From NCBI GenBank assembly GCA_902782595.1, contig CACZNW010000142.1, positions 1 through 21,352 on the forward strand: DNA of 21,352 nt. Reading direction: 5' to 3'. Position numbers and translations under genes: made by a program. The notes under the pieces were generated by a model. It was not told where the DNA came from. It saw only the letters and a program-made list of their open reading frames with translations, and made no database searches. Positions 1 through 7,487 of this stretch are shown in pieces; the first letter of the stretch is position 1, and each line of letters starts with the position of its first letter. The stretch comes from an uncultured Methanobrevibacter sp. (lineage in GTDB: Archaea; Methanobacteriota; Methanobacteria; Methanobacteriales; Methanobacteriaceae).

Positions 1-29
1 GCCTCAATAACTTTTTCTTTATCATCCAT
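1..29 (-). CDS. Start of an unidentified gene, cut by the window edge
   Basis: Only the first nine codons and two bases are present (reading MDDKEKVIE). The start is supported by a good ribosome site, AAAGGTG at about 36-42, six bases upstream of the ATG at 27-29. The upstream T-rich tract ends the neighbouring 870-aa gene, so this gene probably has its own promoter in the 60-75 region. Too little is visible to assign a function. Confidence 0.55.
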
Positions 30-80
30 TATTAACACCTTTAACTATAGTTTTGTCGGATGAAGTATTAAAGTTTAATC

Positions 81-128
81 TAAAAAATTGGAAAAAAGAG
101 TATTTTAAAAAATAAAAATGAAAAAATA
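81..128 (-). terminator. T-rich terminator of the 870-aa surface protein
   Basis: Directly after the stop codon the transcribed strand has several T-runs of 4-6 bases and no strong stem. This is the usual archaeal oligo-T termination signal. The same pattern, with nearly the same spacing of T-runs, follows the paralogous gene at 7488. Confidence 0.55.
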
Positions 129-133
129 GAAAA

Positions 134-2746
134 TTAGAATGGCAGACTTGCATAGATACTATTAAGTCTGAATGAGTTGGTATTCCAATTAACTATATTT
201 CCAAATGAGTTTCTTGTACTTGTTGGGTCTGCAACAATCCATTTACCGTCAACTAACACCTGAGCCCATACGTGACCGTAGGTACTTCCGCTACTAAACT
301 TACATGTACCATGAACGTATCTGGCAGCAATACCTGCATTTCTACACATTGCTACAATCAGGTGTGCCTGATCAACACAGTTACCTGATTTGGCATTTAA
401 TGTTCCAACTGCACCATATTTGGTATCATAATAGAAACTGTAGGATATTTTATCCCTTACATAGTTGAATATTGCTTTTGCTTTTGCTTCTGTACTGGTT
501 AAACCACTAGTAACGGATTGAACAATTTTTGTAATTGCATTGTTATTCACTTGACAATTGGTAGTAGCTTTAAGGTATGCAGATAAATCTTTAACAGTAC
601 ATTTTTCATTTAAACCTGAACCACTTTGACCGGAGCTACTTCCGGATGAAGTTGAAATTGTCACATAATTCGGCAAACGATTATTGTTGTCTTTATTACC
701 GTAGAATGATAGAATTCTTGACTCCGCATCAATTAATTTATCATAAGCTATGTTTCCCAATACTGATGAAGCATAATTAGGTGCCAAATGATTTTTACTG
801 ATGAAATTCGCAGTATTTTTTGCAACAGTAATATAATTGGCTTTCATTAAATCAGCATTAATATTATCTCCTGAAGGAGAACTAGGAGCAGTAACTCCGC
901 TGATTATTGGAATATCAGTGGTTTTTGAAATACTGATTTGATAAATGGCCTGACTCATTAAATATAAGAATTCCGGCATAGTAAAAGTTAAACCGCCTGC
1001 TGTAACAGTTGAAGGTAATTTACTGTTACTTGCATAATATGATTTAATTGTATTGGCTCCTGCTATTATATTATTAATTGAAATAGAAGAGATTTTCAAT
1101 ACAGTTAATTTAACACTGCCTGAAGTTGGTAAATTCAAATTATCTCCAGCAAATTCATAAGATACAGTGTAGTTTCCATAGGAATAACTTGCAGCTAAAG
1201 TTACATAACCTTTTGAGTCAGTCGTAGCTGTGTAAGTATTTGAATTTACTGTTAACTTAACAGTTCCACCGGAAATAGGATTTTTATTAACATCAAGCAG
1301 CAATAATTGAGTTGAATGTGATCCCTGATAAAAGGAAGTGGACCCTTTCCATTCAAGAGTAGATTTAGTTCTTTCAACAACACTGATTGGTGTGGATCCG
1401 GATTTTGAATTAATTTTAGAATCGGCTTTAACCGAATAGCTTACTGTATAATTACCAACATCCAAATCGATTGTCTGGGAAATAACCCCATTTTTATTGG
1501 TGGTTTTTTTGTACGAATTACCGTCAATAGTAAGGGTAACACTTTTACCTACCAACGGAACACTTCCTGATGTTAAAGCTACTTTAAATTGTGTTCCAGC
1601 ACCCTGACCAAAGGTCTTTGTACTTTTAACAGTGAAAGTAGGTGTTTTACTTGGAATAATATACAGTTTACCTTTTGTACTGGATGCTTTATAGACACCA
1701 GATTTGGAGAAACTGTATTTGACAGTGTATGTTCCGGCTTTAATAGAAGGTAATTTAAGTGTAGCATAACCGTTGCTATTTGTTTTTTTGGTATAAGTTT
1801 TACCGTTTACTTTAAATTTAATAATTTTGCCGCTGCCTGGTGCATAACCAAATTTATTGAGCAATCTTACTTTAATCTTTTTGGTACCACTTTTAAGGAA
1901 AGTGTAATCGGAAGCGGTTAATGAAGTGGTTGATGAACCAACAACTTTAACTTTGTTGGTTTTTGTCAAACCATCATTATTATAAGATATAATCTTATAG
2001 GTTCCTTTTTTAAGGTTTTTCAATGATAATTCAGCTACTCCTTTACTATTAGTTTTTTTAGTATAGGTTTTTCCGTTAATCTTGAATTTAACTTTTTTAT
2101 TGGCCAATGCTTTGCCGTTACTTTTAAGGAATTTTGCATAGAATTTTCTGCCGTCTGTGTAGACCTTACTTACATCACTGGCTGTGATTGTGGTTAATAT
2201 CTTAACAGTGCTGGTCAAGTTATAACCTGTTACCGGATTTTGTGCAGTAACTTTGTAAGTTCCAGGTTTAAGATTAATATCTAAGGAAGCAACACCATTG
2301 CTGTCGGTTATTTTAGTATAAGTATTACCGTTTGCTGTAATTTTAACTTTGGTATTTGCCAATACCCTGCCGTTTAAGTCTAAAAATTTTGCAGTGTATT
2401 TTGTACTTCCCTTATAATACTTAGTAATATCCTTTGAAGTGACTGTTTTTGATACATCAATAGTAGATGTTGCATTATTTTCACTTGATATAATATTACT
2501 TTCTTTAATGTTAGTTGATAAAGTACTTGAATCTTCAGATTTTAAAACATCAATTGATGAATCATTATCAACAACAGATTCATATACTGATAACCCGTTT
2601 TGATCTTCACTGGTTGTGATGGATGTATCATTATCCAGATTAGTAGTATATACATCTGTATCATTTACATCACTAGCATAAATTGAACCAACTGATAATG
2701 CAACAGCAAGTACAACTATTGTAGTGAGTAATATTTGTTTGTTCAA
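134..2746 (-). CDS. Secreted Ig-repeat protein with pseudomurein-binding repeats and a transglutaminase-like cysteine peptidase domain
   Basis: 870 aa. Residues 1-24 are a Sec signal peptide, followed by a Ser/Thr/Asn-rich region to about 96. Five Ig-like (Big-type) repeats follow, near 97-184, 185-272, 273-365, 366-457 and 458-550, each with a central NGxxYTxxTxxxG pattern. Two segments at about 551-605 and 622-695 match pseudomurein-binding repeats (for example KSYYASNSKLP, TMPEFLYLMSQAI, NNRLPNYVTI). The C-terminal domain (about 712-870) is transglutaminase-like with an apparent triad C790 (GNCVD), H825 (YGHVW) and D840 (ADPTS). PMBR plus a C-terminal cysteine peptidase recalls the pseudomurein endoisopeptidases PeiW/PeiP, so wall cleavage, remodelling or crosslinking is the inferred role. 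The start is TTG, eight bases after GGAGGT; the nearby upstream ATG is out of frame. Confidence 0.88.
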   Translation of the reverse strand: MNKQILLTTIVVLAVALSVGSIYASDVNDTDVYTTNLDNDTSITTSEDQNGLSVYESVVDNDSSIDVLKSEDSSTLSTNIKESNIISSENNATSTIDVSKTVTSKDITKYYKGSTKYTAKFLDLNGRVLANTKVKITANGNTYTKITDSNGVASLDINLKPGTYKVTAQNPVTGYNLTSTVKILTTITASDVSKVYTDGRKFYAKFLKSNGKALANKKVKFKINGKTYTKKTNSKGVAELSLKNLKKGTYKIISYNNDGLTKTNKVKVVGSSTTSLTASDYTFLKSGTKKIKVRLLNKFGYAPGSGKIIKFKVNGKTYTKKTNSNGYATLKLPSIKAGTYTVKYSFSKSGVYKASSTKGKLYIIPSKTPTFTVKSTKTFGQGAGTQFKVALTSGSVPLVGKSVTLTIDGNSYKKTTNKNGVISQTIDLDVGNYTVSYSVKADSKINSKSGSTPISVVERTKSTLEWKGSTSFYQGSHSTQLLLLDVNKNPISGGTVKLTVNSNTYTATTDSKGYVTLAASYSYGNYTVSYEFAGDNLNLPTSGSVKLTVLKISSISINNIIAGANTIKSYYASNSKLPSTVTAGGLTFTMPEFLYLMSQAIYQISISKTTDIPIISGVTAPSSPSGDNINADLMKANYITVAKNTANFISKNHLAPNYASSVLGNIAYDKLIDAESRILSFYGNKDNNNRLPNYVTISTSSGSSSGQSGSGLNEKCTVKDLSAYLKATTNCQVNNNAITKIVQSVTSGLTSTEAKAKAIFNYVRDKISYSFYYDTKYGAVGTLNAKSGNCVDQAHLIVAMCRNAGIAARYVHGTCKFSSGSTYGHVWAQVLVDGKWIVADPTSTRNSFGNIVNWNTNSFRLNSIYASLPF

Positions 2747-2783
2747 AATATTTTACCTCCATAACAATATTTTTAATATTCTA

Positions 2784-2797
2784 CGAGATTTGTCTCG
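2784..2797 (-). promoter_or_regulatory. Hairpin at the predicted mRNA 5' end
   Basis: A five-base-pair stem (CGAGA / TCTCG) with a four-base loop lies about 27 bp downstream of the TATA box of the 870-aa gene, almost exactly where transcription should begin. The paralogous gene has a different hairpin at the equivalent place. It may protect the mRNA 5' end or serve as an operator. Confidence 0.4.
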
Positions 2798-2821
2798 CTT
2801 ACTAAATATTTATATGCAAAT

Positions 2822-2836
2822 ATCTTATATAAACCT
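2822..2836 (-). promoter_or_regulatory. TATA/BRE promoter of the 870-aa surface protein gene
   Basis: The minus strand reads AAAGGTTTATATAAGATA, a strong archaeal TATA box with an upstream purine-containing BRE-like stretch. It lies about 80 bp before the TTG start, which predicts a leader of about 53 nt. Nearly the same sequence precedes the paralog at 9833. Confidence 0.7.
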
Positions 2837-3268
2837 TTTTATTAGCCAAATCCAATTTAATGAGTTTAATTTTAAAAAATAAGGTTAATATATAGTTAAA
2901 ATAATGCATTAAAGTGATTTTTACTTGAATTTAACTATAAAAACATTAAAACATATGAAATAAATTATAAAGACAAATAAGAATATGAAAACATAAACAT
3001 TGATTTTTATAGTAGTATTGAAAAAAACAGTATAATTTAACAATACTAAATAGAAAAATATCCTATATACATCAGATATATTAATAATAAATTTATTTCA
3101 AGGCAAGAGGAGATGAATGATAACTTTAACATTGAAATTTAATTTTTTCTTAACAAAAACATTTCATTTCCGAAATACCTGTTAAAAGTAATGCCTGTTT
3201 TTCCATGACATATATTGCATGCATCCGATTACCTGAATTCAAAAGCAGTTAAAATTCAACAATATATG
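2837..3268. other. AT-rich intergenic region with no convincing gene
   Basis: About 430 bp between the promoter of the 870-aa gene and the terminator of the 1030-aa gene. It is very AT-rich and holds only a possible plus-strand TATA-like element (3064-3069) followed by AGAGGAG and a 22-codon reading frame at 3117-3185. No RNA gene or repeat family is recognisable. Confidence 0.5.
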
Positions 3269-3309
3269 GGAAAATTAAAAAAAAGAAAACAGGTAATATT
3301 AATTACCTG
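3269..3309 (-). terminator. Hairpin-plus-U-tract terminator overlapping a stop codon
   Basis: A perfect eight-base-pair stem (3290-3297 with 3302-3309) and four-base loop includes the last codons and the TAA of the 1030-aa gene. On the transcribed strand it is followed at once by TTTTCTTTTTTTT. The layout is that of a bacterial-style intrinsic terminator. Confidence 0.7.
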
Positions 3310-6300
3310 CAATTTTACTTCGATTAACATCAATGCCTTTAATTACACGACCGAAATCATTATGTATGACGTTTTTAACAAATTCCAATGTCTCATCATC
3401 AGTTTCACCAGAATCCTCCTGTGAAATCAAATCGAAGTTTTTAAAAACGGTGACTATTGTATGTTCACTTAAGATCTCGGGCATATTAAAAATTAACAAG
3501 TCTTTCTGATTGAAGATATCAAATTTTTTCCAAATTGCATAATCGGCACTACCTAAATCTTTTTTAAACCTTTTTTCAAGCCAATTTTTTGATATGCCAA
3601 TTTGTTTTGCTTTGCAGTAGGCAAATACTCGTGGAAGAATAATACCTATCTCAAAAACCAGGGCAAAATCAGCATATTTTTCTTCACCGTCCTTACCCCT
3701 GAAATACCAGTCATAGATTTCATCAACTTCCATTCCGGTAATACCGGCCAGTTTCAATCCGTTGGTTTTATGTTTCATCAGGTAATCTTCAATTATCCCA
3801 AATCTTCCGTTCAATATTAAATCATTGATTCTTTCCCGGTTCTCTTTAAATTCCTCCGGGGTCATGCTGGAATTTTTACAGGCAATTTTAGCCGATTTTT
3901 TAGACAGGATATTGTCAACATATATCTCAATTTTCATATCCAGATAATCATTATAAAAGCATTTGAATTTAATATTGCCGGATTGACCTAATTTAGAATA
4001 GTAATTAACTTCTCTTTCTGTTAATTTGGCTTTTTTCAATGATTTGTTAAATGATTTGTTTTTGAAGTATTTGAGAAAAACATCCAGATGATTCGGAATA
4101 ACATTATTCTCATATAAGTCAAACAACTCCTCATATTTGATGAATCCGTTTTTGCCCAATTCAATATAGTCTTCAATTGTTTTAACCGGAATGTCATAAA
4201 TGACTGAAACTTCACTTTTTGTTTTATTTGCTTTAAATCCTTCAACAACCAAATCAATGGTAACCTGTTTATTTTCCCTTGAAAACTCATAAAACAAATC
4301 AAATTCTGGGTGTTTTAACCATCTGTTAATAATGGTATTTGACAGTCCTACACTCTTGGCTGCATCAGGTTTATTCTTACCTTCTCTTCTTGCCTGAAGA
4401 TATTTTTGCATCAGCGCTTCAGTTGTGGTTAAATAAAATTGAGAGGCAATATTGCTTGCTATAAATGTGTCCTGGTCCTTTACATACCACTTGTTAAATT
4501 CCTTTTGTGAAATTTCACTTTTAAGAATAGAATTATAGAAATCCTCCTTTTGAATATTCTTCATGAATTTTTTCTTTCTGCTTTTTTCATATTCACGGTC
4601 AAATCTCAAGTGGAAATCTGTTTTTTGCTTTTTACTGGTATTGTATATTTCTAAAAATTCTCTTGGTGTGAGATTAGCTGAAAAAATAGCTTCCTCTTTT
4701 CCTTTACCTTCTTTAATTCCATTAATAACCAAACCTTTTTTAACTAAACCGGAAGTTATTTCACTGTTTTCGTTTTTAAAATTATTGAAAATGTCCAGTT
4801 CACAATGTCTTGACCAGGAATCATACATGTCCTTTGAGACATTTATGTGTTTAAGAATACCTTTTTTATTCCATCCAATTCTTCGATAATATAAATATTT
4901 CTCCATAAGCAACTGTGTTGTTTTTTTATAGAAATCTGAATAATTGGACTCTCCCTGATAATACCATCTTAAAAATTCCGTACGGGTTATTTTACTTAAT
5001 TTAATGGCCTTATTTAGATTGTGTTTTTGCAGATGCTTGATTAGTATTTTCTGTCTTTTTAGTGTATATTCCTTTTCAAATTTTTTGTAAAATTCGTCAT
5101 TGGAATCTTTTGAGAGAATATACATTTTATCAAATTCTTCACGGCTCATACCTGCAATATCAATGGCGTCATTCAATGTTTTATTCATTTTGAGTTCTTT
5201 AAGGATGATTTCCCTTTTGACATTTCTGGATCTTTTATAGAATCCTCCACCCATGAACTGATTTAACCAGAAATAATAAACGTCATATGGCAATTTAAGT
5301 TCTTTAAGTGCTTCCTTGTCGTCCAGACCTTTCTTTTTTAATTTAAAGAAATCATTAATCATGAGTTCATTATATAAGATGAACGGTTCGTTTAAACTGC
5401 CATCAATAAATGATTCCTTTTCACGGTAAAACCAATGCTGCACTTCCATTTCATCCATAGATGATAATCTTTTGCTTTTGTCAATATCTTCAAATTTCAA
5501 CAGATTGTCTTCAAATGTTTTTTCCAGTTTACGATTTACAAGCCTGTAAAACTCACGGTAAGGCTTTTGATTTTCACTGCCTTTAATATATTCTTCTGTT
5601 TTTTTAATTTCAACCGGTTCAATTTCATTCTTATAAAATTTGGTTACTAGAGTTCCTATTTCAACATACAGATTAATTTCAGCCAGATAATCTTCAAATT
5701 TTTCCTGATTGATTGTGTAGTAATGTCCATGGTTTGTAACAGCATTGTATTTTGACAAATCCATTAAAAGTAAAATGGATCTTCCCTCGTCAATTCCCAA
5801 CTCAATTAAATCATCACGTGTGAAATTGGAATCCTGCAGGGTATTCTGTACACTCAGCATGAAATTGGCATTTTCTATTTTCTGATTGCAGTTTTTACAC
5901 ATGTTGGATATTGACTTTAAATTTGAACTTCCGCAGATAATGCATGTGTCAAAATGAATATCTGCATGTGTCGGTTTTTTATAATCTGGGATTTGAATGA
6001 ATTTTTCTTTATCACAGTAATCTCTGAAGTATTTTTTTGAAATGTAATACAGGCGTTTATGTAAATCATAAGCCAGTTTCTTCTCTTCGTATTCATTCAG
6101 GTTTTCTTTGTGGATTTTATTCCTTAGATTATATGCATCCTGAAGTTTACCTTTATAAATATAGGTAATTTCACCTAACCTGTATAGGTTATCGGTTTTT
6201 TTATAAAAGGAGATCAGATTAGGGTCCAGTTTTTTCTTTGAAATCCTATATATGTCCTTAACTAAACTTTCAAGAAAAAGAGTTGCATCTGCCGTTACCG

Positions 6301-6391
6301 CCCTTGGAGAATTTATCACATCTTCTTCCAATTTTACACCAATTTCATACAGTTCTTTATTAAAATTTTTTAAAAAATCAAAATTTGTCAT
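3299..6391 (-). CDS. Unknown protein: DUF4145-like N-terminus, zinc ribbon and an array of HTH-like repeats
   Basis: 1030 aa from the ATG at 6391, chosen because GGGAGG lies just upstream and a TATA box sits about 50 bp upstream; a longer frame from 6472 would start upstream of that promoter. Residues 1 to about 130 resemble the helical DUF4145-like domain at the N-terminus of some restriction-type proteins (FLKNFNKELYEIGVKLEE). A zinc ribbon follows: C150-x2-C153 and C165-x2-C168. From about 305 to 930 there are roughly twelve degenerate modules of about 50 residues, each with a pattern like AAKSVGLSNTIINRWL, typical of helix-turn-helix units. These fall into super-repeats with anchors near 343 (ELMINDFF), 493 (QLLMEKYL), 658 (EALMQKYL) and 820. 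No catalytic motif, signal peptide or TM segment is seen. Nucleic-acid or multi-protein binding is inference; I do not recognise the family. Confidence 0.85.
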   Translation of the reverse strand: MTNFDFLKNFNKELYEIGVKLEEDVINSPRAVTADATLFLESLVKDIYRISKKKLDPNLISFYKKTDNLYRLGEITYIYKGKLQDAYNLRNKIHKENLNEYEEKKLAYDLHKRLYYISKKYFRDYCDKEKFIQIPDYKKPTHADIHFDTCIICGSSNLKSISNMCKNCNQKIENANFMLSVQNTLQDSNFTRDDLIELGIDEGRSILLLMDLSKYNAVTNHGHYYTINQEKFEDYLAEINLYVEIGTLVTKFYKNEIEPVEIKKTEEYIKGSENQKPYREFYRLVNRKLEKTFEDNLLKFEDIDKSKRLSSMDEMEVQHWFYREKESFIDGSLNEPFILYNELMINDFFKLKKKGLDDKEALKELKLPYDVYYFWLNQFMGGGFYKRSRNVKREIILKELKMNKTLNDAIDIAGMSREEFDKMYILSKDSNDEFYKKFEKEYTLKRQKILIKHLQKHNLNKAIKLSKITRTEFLRWYYQGESNYSDFYKKTTQLLMEKYLYYRRIGWNKKGILKHINVSKDMYDSWSRHCELDIFNNFKNENSEITSGLVKKGLVINGIKEGKGKEEAIFSANLTPREFLEIYNTSKKQKTDFHLRFDREYEKSRKKKFMKNIQKEDFYNSILKSEISQKEFNKWYVKDQDTFIASNIASQFYLTTTEALMQKYLQARREGKNKPDAAKSVGLSNTIINRWLKHPEFDLFYEFSRENKQVTIDLVVEGFKANKTKSEVSVIYDIPVKTIEDYIELGKNGFIKYEELFDLYENNVIPNHLDVFLKYFKNKSFNKSLKKAKLTEREVNYYSKLGQSGNIKFKCFYNDYLDMKIEIYVDNILSKKSAKIACKNSSMTPEEFKENRERINDLILNGRFGIIEDYLMKHKTNGLKLAGITGMEVDEIYDWYFRGKDGEEKYADFALVFEIGIILPRVFAYCKAKQIGISKNWLEKRFKKDLGSADYAIWKKFDIFNQKDLLIFNMPEILSEHTIVTVFKNFDLISQEDSGETDDETLEFVKNVIHNDFGRVIKGIDVNRSKIAGN

Positions 6392-6440
6392 TTGAATCCT
6401 CCCACATAAATTAAATGTAGTAATTATTATTAAATAAAGA

Positions 6441-6450
6441 AGTATATAAG
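6441..6450 (-). promoter_or_regulatory. TATA promoter of the 1030-aa repeat protein
   Basis: The minus strand reads GCTTATATACTTC. Transcription would start near 6418, giving a leader of about 27 nt that contains GGGAGG. This supports the start at 6391. Confidence 0.55.
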
Positions 6451-6563
6451 CTCTTTGAAAAATTAAAAGCAAAATTGATGTTAATATGTAATTTAACGAC
6501 TTTAAATCAATATTTACTTCATCGTGTGAAAAAAATGTGGTGAAAATTATGGCTAAAAATGAG

Positions 6564-6589
6564 TAAAAATAAAAAAAAGTTGAAAAAAA
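6564..6589 (-). terminator. T-rich terminator of the lipoyl-like protein gene
   Basis: Immediately after the stop codon the transcribed strand has runs of seven and eight T separated by a few bases, with no stem. It resembles an archaeal oligo-T terminator and separates this gene from the next promoter. Confidence 0.55.
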
Positions 6590-6595
6590 GGCTAA

Positions 6596-7348
6596 TTATT
6601 CAATAAATATATTAATGACCTTTTGTTTTTCCAGTTTAACCTCATCAGGTGCAATACCATAGTTATAGTGTTTCAGCTGACCGTCAACAGGCAAAACGGA
6701 AACTATAATCATATCATCTTCATGATATCTTTCGGTGTTGAAAACCTGTATTTTCTGATTAACGGAATTGATCAGAATATATGTTCTCCAAGCAAGAAGA
6801 GGGCCGTTCAGTTTGGGCCAATCAATTTCTATAAAAATAATATCGCCAATTACTTGCTCAACAATGATAAAGTCATCCTTTTCAAATGGGAAATCCCTCT
6901 TGTTGTTTTCATAGAATTCCTTAAACAGGAAATATATAAAACCGCTTTCATCAAAGGCAATTCCTTTGATGAAATTTTCTGTTTCCGAATATATCAGTCC
7001 GGGCAGAACTTCCTGCTGGAAGGTATAGATTACCTCATAATCAGGGGATTTATCAGTAGTTGCAATATTATTAAAATAATACAACTCCTTTGAATTTTTC
7101 ACATTAACAACTGCCAGATTCTGCCACTTTTCAACATCACTGCCGGGATTGACACATATCCTTTCAACAATTCCAGAATATTCGGATTCAACATCAACAT
7201 ATGCACTGTCGGTTTTCACTAAAGCCATAACCTGACCTTTATCAACATACTTTCCGTTTTCAACATTTATAATGATAATTCTTCCGTTGAAAGGAGATTT
7301 GATGAAATAAAGATTATCTTTTACAATATCCAAAGTAACATCTTTCAT
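6596..7348 (-). CDS. Unknown protein with a lipoyl/biotinyl-like N-terminal domain lacking the modified lysine
   Basis: 250 aa. Residues about 12-82 fit a lipoyl/biotinyl hammerhead fold: SPFNGRI, then GKYVDKGQVMALVKTD, then SEYSGIVERICVNPGSDV. In lipoyl domains the central turn reads ETDKA; here it reads KTDSA, so the lysine that would carry lipoate is S48. The domain is therefore probably structural, as in HlyD-type adaptor proteins, or degenerate. Residues 83-250 are rich in acidic and aromatic residues and match nothing I know. There is no signal peptide or TM segment. The start has GTGATT five bases upstream. It lies between the 781-aa surface protein and the 1030-aa repeat protein on the same strand, but T-tracts and separate TATA boxes suggest individual transcription. 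A functional link to the repeat protein is possible but unproven. Confidence 0.7.
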   Translation of the reverse strand: MKDVTLDIVKDNLYFIKSPFNGRIIIINVENGKYVDKGQVMALVKTDSAYVDVESEYSGIVERICVNPGSDVEKWQNLAVVNVKNSKELYYFNNIATTDKSPDYEVIYTFQQEVLPGLIYSETENFIKGIAFDESGFIYFLFKEFYENNKRDFPFEKDDFIIVEQVIGDIIFIEIDWPKLNGPLLAWRTYILINSVNQKIQVFNTERYHEDDMIIVSVLPVDGQLKHYNYGIAPDEVKLEKQKVINIFIE

Positions 7349-7391
7349 TGAATCACACTGAGAATTTTTTCCAAATAATATTATGTAAATT

Positions 7392-7405
7392 CAAATATTT
7401 AAAAA
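7392..7405 (-). promoter_or_regulatory. Probable TATA promoter of the lipoyl-like protein gene
   Basis: The minus strand reads TTTTTAAATATTTG, which would place the transcription start near 7373 and give a leader of about 25 nt. It is weaker than the other promoters here. A GC-richer hairpin (7414-7440) lies just upstream. Confidence 0.4.
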
Positions 7406-7413
7406 CAGTTAAA

Positions 7414-7440
7414 ACTCTACGACCTAAAAGAGGTCGGAGT
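7414..7440. promoter_or_regulatory. Isolated inverted repeat between two genes
   Basis: CGACCT (7420-7425) pairs with AGGTCG (7431-7436) around a five-base loop. ACTC and GAGT extend the stem beyond a two-base bulge. It lies after the T-tract terminator of the 781-aa gene and just upstream of the TATA box of the 250-aa gene, so it could be an operator or a back-up terminator. Confidence 0.4.
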
Positions 7441-7449
7441 ATTCTTTCA

Positions 7450-7483
7450 GTAATTTGATAAAAAATAAAAATGGAAAAAAGTT
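7450..7483 (-). terminator. T-rich terminator of the 781-aa surface protein
   Basis: After the stop codon the transcribed strand carries runs of five to six T interrupted by single bases. The arrangement closely matches that after the 870-aa paralog, so the two genes share 3' as well as 5' flanks. Confidence 0.5.
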
Positions 7484-7487
7484 AAAA

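Noticed and set aside
1100..2460. Repetitive DNA that might be a CRISPR-like or satellite array
   Set aside because: The repeats are about 270 bp, diverged and in frame; they are the Ig-like protein modules.
3215..3424. 69-codon plus-strand frame at the end of the 1030-aa gene
   Set aside because: It runs through the hairpin terminator and the 3' end of a well-supported gene and lacks a ribosome site.
4563..4889. 108-codon plus-strand reading frame inside the 1030-aa gene
   Set aside because: It is a mirror frame of a real AT-rich coding region with no promoter or ribosome site and a biased, phenylalanine/leucine-rich composition.
6392..6472. Longer N-terminus (27 extra residues) for the 1030-aa repeat protein, with a hydrophobic stretch resembling a signal
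   Set aside because: The region contains the TATA box and GGGAGG ribosome site for the ATG at 6391, so the extra codons lie upstream of or in the untranslated leader.
6623..7093. 156-codon plus-strand reading frame opposite the lipoyl-like gene
   Set aside because: The opposite strand has a good ribosome site and a recognisable domain; this frame has neither.
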